A stretch of DNA of 64,000 nucleotides, from NCBI GenBank assembly GCA_046349935.1, contig JAXMBK010000003.1:248001-312000 (forward strand). Reading direction: 5' to 3'. Under the pieces are notes generated by a model. The model was not told where the DNA came from and searched no databases. It saw only the letters and a list, made by a program, of their open reading frames with translations. This document shows positions 25,670 to 33,997 of this stretch, in pieces. Within the stretch, counting starts at the first letter, position 1. Each line of letters begins with the position of its first letter. The stretch comes from CAIXSC01 sp046349935 (lineage in GTDB: Bacteria > Planctomycetota > Planctomycetia > Pirellulales > Pirellulaceae). Made by a program: the position numbers and the translations under genes.

Positions 25670-25896
25670 GGAGAGAATTTCGGGCGAGCGAGCGACAGAT
25701 TCTATCGAGCAGACACGGCCCGAACAATCACGTCGATCGAACCGCCGCATCACTCTGGTCGCTGCCGCAGACAAAACGCGAGTCAAGGAATCGCGGCAGT
25801 CGTCGATGATCCTCGACGCGTCTTCGAGTCGATCCGCCGCGACACGGCGGGACATGACGAGCGTCTGACGTCTTCGCTCGCCCCCGGTCAGATTTG

Positions 25897-26008
25897 TCTC
25901 ACGGAGACACGGAGATGCAAGAGAACGAGCCCGGACTTTGATCGATGAAGGATCGCGTCATGGGCTCCGTCCACAGCTCTTTCTCCGTGTCTCCGTGCCT
26001 CCGTGAGA
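25897..26008. repeat. Inverted repeat with TCTCACGGAG...ACACGGAG arms
   Basis: TCTCACGGAGACACGGAG (25897-25914) is answered by the opposite strand at 25983-26008, whose complement reads TCTCACGGAGGCACGGAG and then ACACGGAG. The right arm has one extra 8-bp unit. About 70 bp separate the arms. It is a short interspersed repeat or a MITE-like relic in the promoter-proximal gap of the operon. Confidence 0.65.
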
Positions 26009-26270
26009 AACAGGAAAGAGCAAACCAGGAGGTGCACCGGCGCAGCCGGGAAAGCCATCAATCGCTTCTGAGCAACCGAAAGACCTCGTCTTTCCCGTGA
26101 AAACATGCTTCACAGCGTTGCCCTTCAGGGCGGATGCCCCCAGTAACCACTCGCTCGTTTCATTCACGACAACGCTCGACGATCGTGTTTTTCCGTGGTG
26201 GCAAGGGAAACAGCCGTCGATATTTGCAAAACAGCGCAACTTCAAAACCTGCGGCTGCGGGTTAAACAAG

Positions 26271-26344
<74 letters not shown>

Positions 26345-26492
26345 ATGGCGTCGACAGAATGACGCCGAGCAGGCGAAAGGCTGCGGTTGGTAAGTCTAGC
26401 AAGCGTCTCTCGACGCACAAGGACTTCCCTTAGTTCACCGTGCGAGCGGGGCCCGCGACGTCGAGGCTTCGGCCGACGTCGCCGATCGCCCT

Positions 26493-27758
26493 TCACTTCG
26501 GTTCGATGATCTTGAAATTCACGGTTTCTAAGCCCGAATGGCCCGATTTACGAAACGGACGCGGCATGGGCTGAGCAATTCCCTTGTCGTCGATCGTGCG
26601 CGACCGCAATGCGTACTCGCCCGCCGGCAGCGGGGGTAGCAAGGCGGCCCAATGCACCTTGCCCAGGGGCAGCGGCCACTGCCGCGGCTTCTGGCCGTCG
26701 AAACCGAGCGTCTGCTCCGGAATTCGGTCCTCCGGCAACTCGCCGCCCCAGCCGCTCGGCGGCCCCAACAGCCGAGCGTCCGTCCACTTGGCCGACTGAA
26801 AGTACGGATCGTCCGCAGCCGGTTCTTCGTCCGCCGGCGTGACCAGGGTTTGGACGCCGCGAACGCCGGAGAGGCCGACCTGAGCATAGCCCGTCACCGG
26901 CAGCGGCTGCCCCGCCGGCCACTCCGACGGGACCGACAACGTCGCGGCAAACGACTTCAGCGGGCTGTCGATGTCGTTGTTGCCGTCCGCGTACGTGTCG
27001 TTCGAATGCGGTTGGTTCGTGAGCACCACATGCGTGAGCCATTTCACCGACTTGAAGCCATACGCTTCCGGCACGACCATCCGTACGGGACCGCCGCGTT
27101 GGGGCGACAACCATTGGCCGTTGAGCTTGTAGCACAAGATGACCGGCGGCAATTCGTACGGATCCTCCAGCACGCGCCCCGCTGGCAGCGAACTACGAAA
27201 GATCTGCTTGGGATCATCGTTGTGATATCCGTAGTAGAACACGCGCCGCAGGTTCTCCACGGGCTGCGTCAACCACAGCACGTCCCGCAGCGGCACGCCC
27301 TCCCACACGCCCATGCCAAGCGGGCAGCCCATGTTGAGGCACGTCATCACCTTGGCAAAACGTACGGCTTTCGTCTCCGCAATCTGCAACAGCGCTGCGA
27401 AGTCGAGCGCCGTGTTCTTCTCGCGGGAAAGAGGGCGACGAATCTTCGCCGGCTGTTCGGAATCGGCGACCACCTCCAATCGCCACGTCTCGCGCGTCAA
27501 ACCGACCTCGCGCCGCCGCTCTTCCGTCAACGTGTGCGGGATCGGCTTGCCGCGCGATACATCGCGGAACTCCGCGGGAGGCGTGAAGAACGGCTCGAGC
27601 TTGTTCACAGCCTCGGCCAATCGCGCGTCGGGTTCCGCCCCGAAGACGACGCGGCGACTGGGAACCGCGGCCCACCCCAGCGACGCGGCGCCCGCCGCCA
27701 AGAAGAAGCGCCGCGTCAACGCCTGATGTTCACGCAAGAATCTCGGTGCGTCGTTCAT
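26493..27758 (-). CDS. Tat-exported sulfite-oxidase-type molybdopterin oxidoreductase
   Basis: The 421-residue product from ATG 27758 has a twin-arginine signal (TRRFFLAAGAASLG, Arg16-Arg17). The oxidoreductase molybdopterin domain contains TCLNMGCPLG with the probable Mo-ligand Cys, then RGGPVRMVVPEAYGFKSVKWL, a strong family block. A C-terminal Mo-co dimerisation-like beta domain ends the protein. It is related to SoxC/YedY-type enzymes, but the substrate is unknown. The frame extends 12 codons further upstream, but this ATG starts a normal Tat leader. A MoeA gene lies 3 kb away. Confidence 0.9.
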   Translation of the reverse strand: MNDAPRFLREHQALTRRFFLAAGAASLGWAAVPSRRVVFGAEPDARLAEAVNKLEPFFTPPAEFRDVSRGKPIPHTLTEERRREVGLTRETWRLEVVADSEQPAKIRRPLSREKNTALDFAALLQIAETKAVRFAKVMTCLNMGCPLGMGVWEGVPLRDVLWLTQPVENLRRVFYYGYHNDDPKQIFRSSLPAGRVLEDPYELPPVILCYKLNGQWLSPQRGGPVRMVVPEAYGFKSVKWLTHVVLTNQPHSNDTYADGNNDIDSPLKSFAATLSVPSEWPAGQPLPVTGYAQVGLSGVRGVQTLVTPADEEPAADDPYFQSAKWTDARLLGPPSGWGGELPEDRIPEQTLGFDGQKPRQWPLPLGKVHWAALLPPLPAGEYALRSRTIDDKGIAQPMPRPFRKSGHSGLETVNFKIIEPK

Positions 27759-27910
27759 GGCGTCCGTTCTACTACTCCCCCGGCAGCGCCGCAACCAAAC
27801 GCGAGTCCGGCGGTCGCGTCGCTAGCTGGTCGATTAGGTCGCGATTGCTTTACCATGTCGACTACGTCGCTCGAGTCGTCCGTCCTGCAACTCCCTGAGA
27901 CAACCCAACC

Positions 27911-29116
27911 ATGATGCGTCCATTCGTCCTGCATTTGCTTGCCGCCATCGCCGCTTGCTGGGCGACGGGTGCTTTATCCATCGAGTCGCAAGCTTGGGCG
28001 GTCGGACCCGAGCCCGTGCTGCTCTGGCCGCAAGGCGCCCCGGGCGCTCAGGGCGACGAACCGGCCGACAAACCCGACATCCGCATCTACTCGCCCCCCG
28101 CCGACAAGGCCAACGGAGCGGCCGTGGTCATCTGCCCCGGAGGCGGCTACGGCATCTTGGCCTATGACCACGAAGGGGATCAGGTCGCGCGATTCCTCAA
28201 CTCCATCGGCGTCACTGGCGTCGTCGTGAAGTATCGTCACGCGCCGCGCTACAAGCACCCAGCTCCACTGCAAGACGTTCAGCGCGCGATCCGCTATCTC
28301 CGCGCGAACGCCGACTCCCTGAAACTCGACCCGCACCGCATCGGCGTGCTCGGCTTCAGCGCCGGCGGCCACCTCGCCTCCACCTCCGCCACCCACTTCG
28401 ATGCGGGCCAAGCGGATAGCGACGATCCGGTGGAACGACAAAGCAGCCGGCCCGACTTCGCCGTCTTATGCTACGCGGTGATCAGCATGGCCGAGCCGTT
28501 CGGGCACACCGGTTCCAAACGCAATCTGCTGGGAGACAATCCGCCGCGCGAACTGGTGGAAAGCGTTTCGAACGAGCGGCAAGTCACGGAACAGACTCCG
28601 CCGACGTTCCTGTTTCATACGGGGGAAGACACGGGCGTCCCTGTCGAAAATGCACTCGCCTTCTACCAGGCCTTGCGCAAGGCCAAAGTGCCGGCCGAAC
28701 TGCACGTGTACCAGATCGGTCCGCACGGAGTAGGACTCGCCCCCGCCGACCCGGCCGTTCACGGCTGGAAAGATCGACTCGCCGACTGGCTCCGCGCCAA
28801 CAGCCTCCTCGCGTCGACGCCCCGCGCCGCCGCGAAGGGCCAAGTGCTGGTCGACGGCAAACCGCTGCGGTGGGGGATGATCGCGTTTGAGCCGTCGAGC
28901 GTCCACGAGCCGCGCGCCTGGACGATGGTCTCCAATGGAAACTTTTCGCTCCCCGCGCTGCGCGGGCCGGTCGTCGGCAAAAACCGCGTCGTCGTCTACG
29001 ACCTGGGTTCCGTCGAACCGCGACCCACGCGCGAAGGCTACGTGATCCGGCCGGCGACGCCGAGCGAGGTCGAAGTTTCCGCGGAGGGCCTCGACGTCAA
29101 GATCACGGTGGAGTAG
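27911..29116 (+). CDS. Secreted alpha/beta hydrolase (acetyl-xylan-esterase-like) with C-terminal Ig-like domain
   Basis: The 401-residue product has a signal peptide (LHLLAAIAACWATGALS), then VICPGGGYGILAYDHEG as the oxyanion region and the nucleophile elbow GFSAGGHLAS. A later TGEDTGVPVENALAFY and the His of GPHGVGLA complete a plausible triad. Residues from about 300 on (GQVLVDGKPLRWGMIAFEP) form a carboxypeptidase-regulatory-like beta domain typical of planctomycetes. Role: probable deacetylation of polysaccharides outside the cytoplasm. Its 3' end overlaps the convergent next gene by 14 bp. Confidence 0.88.
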   Translation: MMRPFVLHLLAAIAACWATGALSIESQAWAVGPEPVLLWPQGAPGAQGDEPADKPDIRIYSPPADKANGAAVVICPGGGYGILAYDHEGDQVARFLNSIGVTGVVVKYRHAPRYKHPAPLQDVQRAIRYLRANADSLKLDPHRIGVLGFSAGGHLASTSATHFDAGQADSDDPVERQSSRPDFAVLCYAVISMAEPFGHTGSKRNLLGDNPPRELVESVSNERQVTEQTPPTFLFHTGEDTGVPVENALAFYQALRKAKVPAELHVYQIGPHGVGLAPADPAVHGWKDRLADWLRANSLLASTPRAAAKGQVLVDGKPLRWGMIAFEPSSVHEPRAWTMVSNGNFSLPALRGPVVGKNRVVVYDLGSVEPRPTREGYVIRPATPSEVEVSAEGLDVKITVE

Positions 29117-30089
29117 CGGCGGCGGGCGCCGCCTTCGGCACGAATGACTCCCACTTTCGCGACGCCCAATCCTGAAACGAAAACTTGAACCGGTCGGGCT
29201 TCTTGTTGAGCTGCCGGTTCAGCTTCGCGGCCAGGTTGCGATTCTGATGGGCGATCTGGTCCTGGAGCACTTCTTCCAGCCCCTCGCCCAGTTGCCGAGC
29301 GACGGGGCCGTCGAGGGCGCCGAGCCGCCGCATGCGAAAGTCCAGTAGTTCGAGCTTCGCGTGGGTGACCGTTGGACGCACAATCACGTCTGGCGGCAGA
29401 CGCAGCGGATTGAGGTCGACCTTGATGTCGCAGCCAGCCGCCAGCCGTACATCGGCGTCTCCCTCCATCCCCAAGCTCATCAGTTGTACGCCGCGCTCCC
29501 ACTGCGCGACGCGTCCCGAAACCAGCAGTTTCGCGCGACACGCCAAGTCGACGTGCAGCGTCCCGTCGTCGCGCTGCTCCACTCGTTCAACGACCAACTG
29601 CAGGGAGTCTTCTCCCGGCTTGCGGTCGATGCGATACCGCTTCCAAGTGCCGTCGTTGACTTCCTTGACCCGGCGTTCGCTGTCGACGCGGAGGCCGTCG
29701 AGCGACACTTTGAGGCCGGTGGTGACGCGTTTTTTCTGGCCCCACTGTTTCATGTTCTCGTAGTGGGCGGGGATATGCGACGCGGCCAGAGACCGGATGA
29801 ACTCCCGAGCGCTGGCACTGTCCTGGACGGGCCGATCCCAGTCGGGGACGGGCTCGTCGTCGTCGTCGTCGTCGTCGTCTTCGGCAGCGGCTTCGGCGGC
29901 AGCGGCTTCGGCGGCGGCGGGCTCCGCCGGCTCGTCGACCGTCGCCGTTTGGTCTGGCTTAAGCAGCGGCGGAGGCGCGGGGAGGGGCGTGACCGAAGAC
30001 GCCGGCTCGGGCGGCACTTGCCCTGTCGCCGTCGCGGCCCCGACGAAGAGCATGAAGGCCAGCAGCGGTATGGATTTGAGGTGCGTCAT
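29103..30089 (-). CDS. Secreted protein of unknown function with poly-Asp linker
   Basis: The 328-residue product has a signal peptide (PLLAFMLFVGAATATG). A low-complexity linker rich in Pro, Ala and Glu follows, with a run of eight Asp encoded by a GTC/GAC trinucleotide repeat (about 29856-29879). The folded part (about 95-315) is beta-rich and then helical (LLDFRMRRLGALDGPVARQL, then LAAKLNRQLNKKPDRFKF). I do not assign a function; it looks like a conserved periplasmic planctomycete family. Confidence 0.8.
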   Translation of the reverse strand: MTHLKSIPLLAFMLFVGAATATGQVPPEPASSVTPLPAPPPLLKPDQTATVDEPAEPAAAEAAAAEAAAEDDDDDDDDEPVPDWDRPVQDSASAREFIRSLAASHIPAHYENMKQWGQKKRVTTGLKVSLDGLRVDSERRVKEVNDGTWKRYRIDRKPGEDSLQLVVERVEQRDDGTLHVDLACRAKLLVSGRVAQWERGVQLMSLGMEGDADVRLAAGCDIKVDLNPLRLPPDVIVRPTVTHAKLELLDFRMRRLGALDGPVARQLGEGLEEVLQDQIAHQNRNLAAKLNRQLNKKPDRFKFSFQDWASRKWESFVPKAAPAAATPP

Positions 30090-30284
30090 ACGGTCGCGCA
30101 GCCTAGGGGATCGTGGAAAGCGAGGGAAGATCGAAATCGAGAACCGGGGTGCTGATGCAGGTCAGTACATTCAGCGCAATGAAGGGCGCCGGTCGCTCGC
30201 GCGCCGGCGGCTGAACAGGGGTTTCTCGACCGGCGTCTTGGGTCGCTTGTCCTCGTTCGGGCCCCTGGCCTACACTACCAGTCT

Positions 30285-30872
30285 ATGATCCTGATCATCG
30301 ATAACTACGATTCGTTTACGTACAATCTCGTGCAAAGGTTGGGGGAGATCGACGCGTCGCTGCAGATCGAAGTCCACCGCAACGACCAGATTTCGCTCGA
30401 CGAGATCGCTCGCCGCCGCCCTACTCACCTGATTATCTCCCCGGGCCCCTGCACTCCCACGGAAGCCGGCATTTCGGTCCCCTGCATCGAACGCTTCGCG
30501 GGCCAATTGCCGATTCTGGGCGTATGCCTCGGGCATCAGTCGATCGGACAGGCGACCGGCGGCATTATCGTCCGCGCCAAGCGGTTGATGCATGGCAAGA
30601 CCGACCGCATCTACCACGACGGCCAAGGGCTGTTCCAAGACCTCCCTAACCCGTTCATCGCCACTCGCTATCACAGCCTGGTCATCCGCCCTGACACGCT
30701 CAACCCCGACTTTCTCGTCACGGCCTGGTCCGACGCTCCTGACGGCTCGCGCGAAATCATGGGCATCCGCCATCGCCGTTATCCGCTGGAGGGACTGCAG
30801 TTCCACCCCGAGAGTTTCCTCACGGAACAGGGGCCGAGCATGCTGCGGCGATTTCTGGCGATGAAGGTGTGA
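30285..30872 (+). CDS. Anthranilate/aminodeoxychorismate synthase glutamine amidotransferase subunit
   Basis: The 195-residue product is a complete class I glutamine amidotransferase: IDNYDSFTYNLVQ at the start, PGPCTP, the nucleophile Cys in GVCLGHQSIGQATGG, and the His-Glu pair in FHPESFLTEQG. It transfers ammonia from glutamine to chorismate in tryptophan or folate synthesis. TrpG and PabA cannot be separated from sequence alone and one protein may serve both. No large subunit is adjacent. It is followed at once by moeA. Confidence 0.93.
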   Translation: MILIIDNYDSFTYNLVQRLGEIDASLQIEVHRNDQISLDEIARRRPTHLIISPGPCTPTEAGISVPCIERFAGQLPILGVCLGHQSIGQATGGIIVRAKRLMHGKTDRIYHDGQGLFQDLPNPFIATRYHSLVIRPDTLNPDFLVTAWSDAPDGSREIMGIRHRRYPLEGLQFHPESFLTEQGPSMLRRFLAMKV

Positions 30873-30874
30873 AC

Positions 30875-32104
30875 ATGCCGCCGCTGTCGGTCTGCGAGGC
30901 GCTGGAACTCATCCTCGCCCAAGTTTGCGAGACGCCTGTCGAACGCATGCCTGCCTCCGAGGCCGTCGGCTGCCGACTGGCGGAGGACGTGGCGAGCGAC
31001 CTCGATTCGCCGCCTTACGACAAAAGCACCGTCGACGGCTTCGCGGTTCGCAGCGAGGACGCCGCAGCCGGTCGACGGACGCTCGCGATCGTCGAACAGA
31101 TCGCCGCGGGCGTCATGCCGCGGCACACGCTCGCCCCGGGGCAGACCGCGCGGATCATGACGGGCGCCCCGCTCCCCGACGGCGCCGACGCCGTGGTGAT
31201 GGTCGAGCACACGGCGGCAGGCCGTTGGATGGAAGGCGAGACAGTTCAGTTGAGCGACCGTCCGGTCCGCGCAGGCCAAAACATCTTGCGGCGAGCTCAA
31301 TCGATGGCCTGCGGGCAGGTCGTCCTCCCGGCGGGGCGCGCGATCCGGCCCGTCGAGGTCGGGCTGCTTGCCGAAGTCGGCGTCGCCCAAGTCGCCGTGC
31401 AGCGGCGTCCGCGCGTGGCGCTCCTGGCGACCGGCGACGAGTTAGTGACGGCGCACGAGCGGCCGCGCGGAGCGCAGATTCGCAACAGCAACGGCCCGCT
31501 GTTACGCGCGCTGGCCGTCGCCGCCGGCGCGTCGGCCGTGGAACTGGGCATCGCGCGCGACGACGAGGAAGACTTGCGACGGCACATCGGGCGGGCGCTC
31601 GCCGACGATGTGCTCGTGTTGTCCGGCGGCGTATCCGCCGGCCTTCTCGATCTGGTTCCGCAGCTGCTGAAACAACAGGGGTTCGAGTGCCTCTTTCACA
31701 AGGTGCAGCTGCGCCCTGGCAAGCCGTTGTGGTTCGGCGTGCGGCGAGTCGCCGGTCACACGACGCTCGCGTTCGGCTTGCCCGGAAATCCGGTAAGCGG
31801 CCTGGTGTGTTGGGAGCTGTTTGTGAAACCCGCGTTGCTCAAGATGCGTCTCGGCGCCGCCCCGGCGGCGACAGAGGTTGCCGCGACGCTGGTCGCACCG
31901 CACGAGCAGCGGGGCGACCGACCTACCTACTGGCCGGCGTTTTTGGAAGAACCGGCATCCGCCGTCGCGCCGCACGTCCGACTGCTCAACTGGCAAGGCA
32001 GCGGCGATTTGCGAACCTTGAGCGACGCGAACGCGCTGGCCGTGTTTCCGGCAGGCGATCGTCGGTTTGAGGCTGGCGCGACCGTTCCAGTGCGGAGGCT
32101 CTAG
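30875..32104 (+). CDS. moeA: Molybdopterin molybdenumtransferase
   Basis: The 409-residue product matches MoeA: SPPYDKSTVDGFAVR, RIMTGAPLPDGADAVVMVE, LLATGDELV, VLSGGVSAGLLD and GLPGNPVSGLV, with the C-terminal domain IV. It inserts molybdate into adenylylated molybdopterin. ATG at 30875 is chosen because GAAGGTG lies at correct spacing; a GTG at 30869 overlapping the previous stop is the alternative. It could supply cofactor to the molybdoenzyme at 26493-27758. Confidence 0.93.
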   Translation: MPPLSVCEALELILAQVCETPVERMPASEAVGCRLAEDVASDLDSPPYDKSTVDGFAVRSEDAAAGRRTLAIVEQIAAGVMPRHTLAPGQTARIMTGAPLPDGADAVVMVEHTAAGRWMEGETVQLSDRPVRAGQNILRRAQSMACGQVVLPAGRAIRPVEVGLLAEVGVAQVAVQRRPRVALLATGDELVTAHERPRGAQIRNSNGPLLRALAVAAGASAVELGIARDDEEDLRRHIGRALADDVLVLSGGVSAGLLDLVPQLLKQQGFECLFHKVQLRPGKPLWFGVRRVAGHTTLAFGLPGNPVSGLVCWELFVKPALLKMRLGAAPAATEVAATLVAPHEQRGDRPTYWPAFLEEPASAVAPHVRLLNWQGSGDLRTLSDANALAVFPAGDRRFEAGATVPVRRL

Positions 32105-32118
32105 ACGAGAGGGATTTC

Positions 32119-32144
32119 AGCCGCCGGTGCGCTAGCACCCGGCT
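32119..32144. repeat. Palindrome 3' of moeA
   Basis: AGCC-G-CCGGTGC and GCACC-CGGCT form an imperfect stem around a GCTA loop, 15 bp after the moeA stop codon. It may be a 3' hairpin or part of a repeat family; there is no T-tract. Confidence 0.5.
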
Positions 32145-32194
32145 GACGAGCGTGAACCGCCGCAAGCGCAGCCGCGGCTAGTTTGCGATTGCGA

Positions 32195-32869
32195 TTAATG
32201 GTCGCCGGCGCCGGGGTCGGTGATGCGGCGCAGGTACTCGGCCAACCGCGACTGGATGTCGATCACTTCCTGCCAATGCTCGATCGACAAGATGACGCGC
32301 GCCGATTTGGGGTCGCTTTCCACCGATCGAATCAGCTCGCGCAGCCGCAGGTGAAAGTAATTCAGCACTTCGGAGAATTGGGCCGCTTGGCCGGGGGTCA
32401 GACGGTCCGGGAGGTCGGGCGGATCTAGCCGGTACAGGCGTACCTGCAGCCCTTCGCCGTCGCCTGACAGGTTGAAACCCATCTGGTCGCTATTCGAGCG
32501 GGAACTGCCCGACGGATCGCCCGTCTGCTCGCCCGAGTCGTGGTTGCGTAGACGCGACAAGTGCTTCGAAATCTCTTCGCGCGACCCGTAGACCAGCACC
32601 GATCGACCGACGGAGATGATATCGCCGATCCGCAAAATCCGCAGCTTGACGTCTTCGCCGTTGACCTTCGTCCCGTTGGTGCTTTCCAGATCGGTGAGCA
32701 CCACTTTGTCGCCATCCTCCTGCAGCTTCAGGTGGAACCGGCTGACGCGTTCGTCGTTCAACTGCACGTCGTTTCCTTCCTCCCGTCCAATCGTGACGGG
32801 GGGACGCAGCTCCGCGAATAGACGACCGCGGTCGGCGCCGTCCAAGACTCGGAGCGTGATCAACGACAT
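32195..32869 (-). CDS. FHA-domain protein
   Basis: From ATG 32869 (MSLITLRVLDG) the product is 224 residues. An N-terminal forkhead-associated domain (about 1-90) shows TIGREEGNDVQL, RVSRFHLKL and DLESTNGTKVNG, the phosphothreonine-binding residues of the family. A low-complexity linker leads to a C-terminal helical region (about 125-224, FSEVLNYFHLRLRELI). It should bind a phosphorylated partner, plausibly a substrate of one of the planctomycete kinases. Confidence 0.92.
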   Translation of the reverse strand: MSLITLRVLDGADRGRLFAELRPPVTIGREEGNDVQLNDERVSRFHLKLQEDGDKVVLTDLESTNGTKVNGEDVKLRILRIGDIISVGRSVLVYGSREEISKHLSRLRNHDSGEQTGDPSGSSRSNSDQMGFNLSGDGEGLQVRLYRLDPPDLPDRLTPGQAAQFSEVLNYFHLRLRELIRSVESDPKSARVILSIEHWQEVIDIQSRLAEYLRRITDPGAGDH

Positions 32870-33049
32870 TGCTCGGCTTTCTCGGTTTTTGGATCCCATT
32901 GCCTTATAGCATCCAACGCAGTCACGGCCGAAGTCAAGTGCCGCGAGACGCCGACAAGTCTACGCTACGTTCCAAGTCCCATGCGGGGGGATTCGGAAAT
33001 TCGCGGATCTCGAAGCGCTGCCTCTGTCCAAACGGCGACAGTCCCTGTT

Positions 33050-33997
33050 TTAACGATTTTCGCAAACCTTGCACGCCGCGCGCGGCGCGACTTTCTGTTC
33101 GCGATTCAGGAGCTCCAAACGGTTGCGACGATTATCGCGACAATGCGGACAGGGAGCGAACCGCGGCAAGTCCCACAGGTCGACGAACACGCGTCCTCTC
33201 CCCCACGCGATCGCCGTCTCGGCAACTTCCTCCAGCGACGCCAGCGACGGTTCGACGAACCAGCCCTGTCGACGCCACTGGTCCAGCAATCCGTTGCCCG
33301 CTCGCGTCGGAATCACCACCGCCACTCGAGCCCCTGCGTCAAACGCGAATTCGAGCGACCGCAGCGCCCACTCGACGCCCTCCGCCTCGGTCAACGTGGG
33401 AGGCCGCAACAGTATGAACGACCGCACCGCGACGCCATGGGCGACCAGCCTCCGAGCGGCGGTCGCGTAATCATCGGTCGTCATGCGTTTATTCAAGAGC
33501 GGCAAGACGCGTGGATGGATCGTCTCCAGTCCCATCGCGACCTCCAGTTGCTGATCGGGCCGCAACCGGTCGCGAAACCGCAGCACGTCGTCGCCGCACA
33601 ACCGCGGATGACACTCGACGATCACCGTGCGAAACGGCCGCACCAGTTCGGCGATCGCCGCATGGTCCTCGCAGGGAATCGCCTGTCGGTCGAAGAAGTT
33701 GCCGCTGTTATAGAGCTTGATGTGCGCCGCGGGCGGAAGAGTCTGCAGCGCGTATTCGATCTGCGCGGGGATGGCGCCGAGCGGCGTGGGTTCGTCGAGC
33801 GTATGACGCCACAGATCGCACATCGTGCAGCGAAACGGACACTCGCGGTTCGTCAGAAACAGCGTCGCGACCGGTTCGACGGCGCCCTCCGCGGTCCGTT
33901 CGTCTTCCACGACCAGCGCGTAGGGTCGGTAGGGATCGACCGGCTCTTTGGGCGGACGCGCAGCCAGCACGTCCGCGTCGGTCGCAGCGAGGTTCAC
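33050..33997 (-). CDS. Radical SAM protein of the RaSEA / TIGR01210 type
   Basis: The 315-residue product has the 4Fe-4S motif CPFRCTMC (CxxxCxxC) near residue 53. The pattern IKLYNSGNFFD, IVECHPRL, VAMGLETIHPRVLPLLNKRM and FILLRPPTLTEAEG resembles archaeosine-type radical SAM enzymes. The C-terminus adds CPHC and CKVC, possibly a metal site. Its ATG overlaps the stop of the upstream asparagine-synthase-like gene by 4 bp, so the two are translationally coupled and probably act on one pathway. The substrate is unknown. Confidence 0.85.
   Translation of the reverse strand: MNLAATDADVLAARPPKEPVDPYRPYALVVEDERTAEGAVEPVATLFLTNRECPFRCTMCDLWRHTLDEPTPLGAIPAQIEYALQTLPPAAHIKLYNSGNFFDRQAIPCEDHAAIAELVRPFRTVIVECHPRLCGDDVLRFRDRLRPDQQLEVAMGLETIHPRVLPLLNKRMTTDDYATAARRLVAHGVAVRSFILLRPPTLTEAEGVEWALRSLEFAFDAGARVAVVIPTRAGNGLLDQWRRQGWFVEPSLASLEEVAETAIAWGRGRVFVDLWDLPRFAPCPHCRDNRRNRLELLNREQKVAPRAACKVCENR

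Larger units (their letters stand above)
25660..26270. other. 611-bp gap upstream of the unknown operon
   Basis: No coding region is supported here. The gap holds the inverted repeat at 25897-26008 and otherwise unremarkable sequence between the operon's first gene and the 3' end of tRNA-Arg(TCT). The operon promoter must lie here or upstream; I could not assign convincing -35/-10 elements. Short frames at 25625-25855 and 25888-26106 have no recognisable product. Confidence 0.6.
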
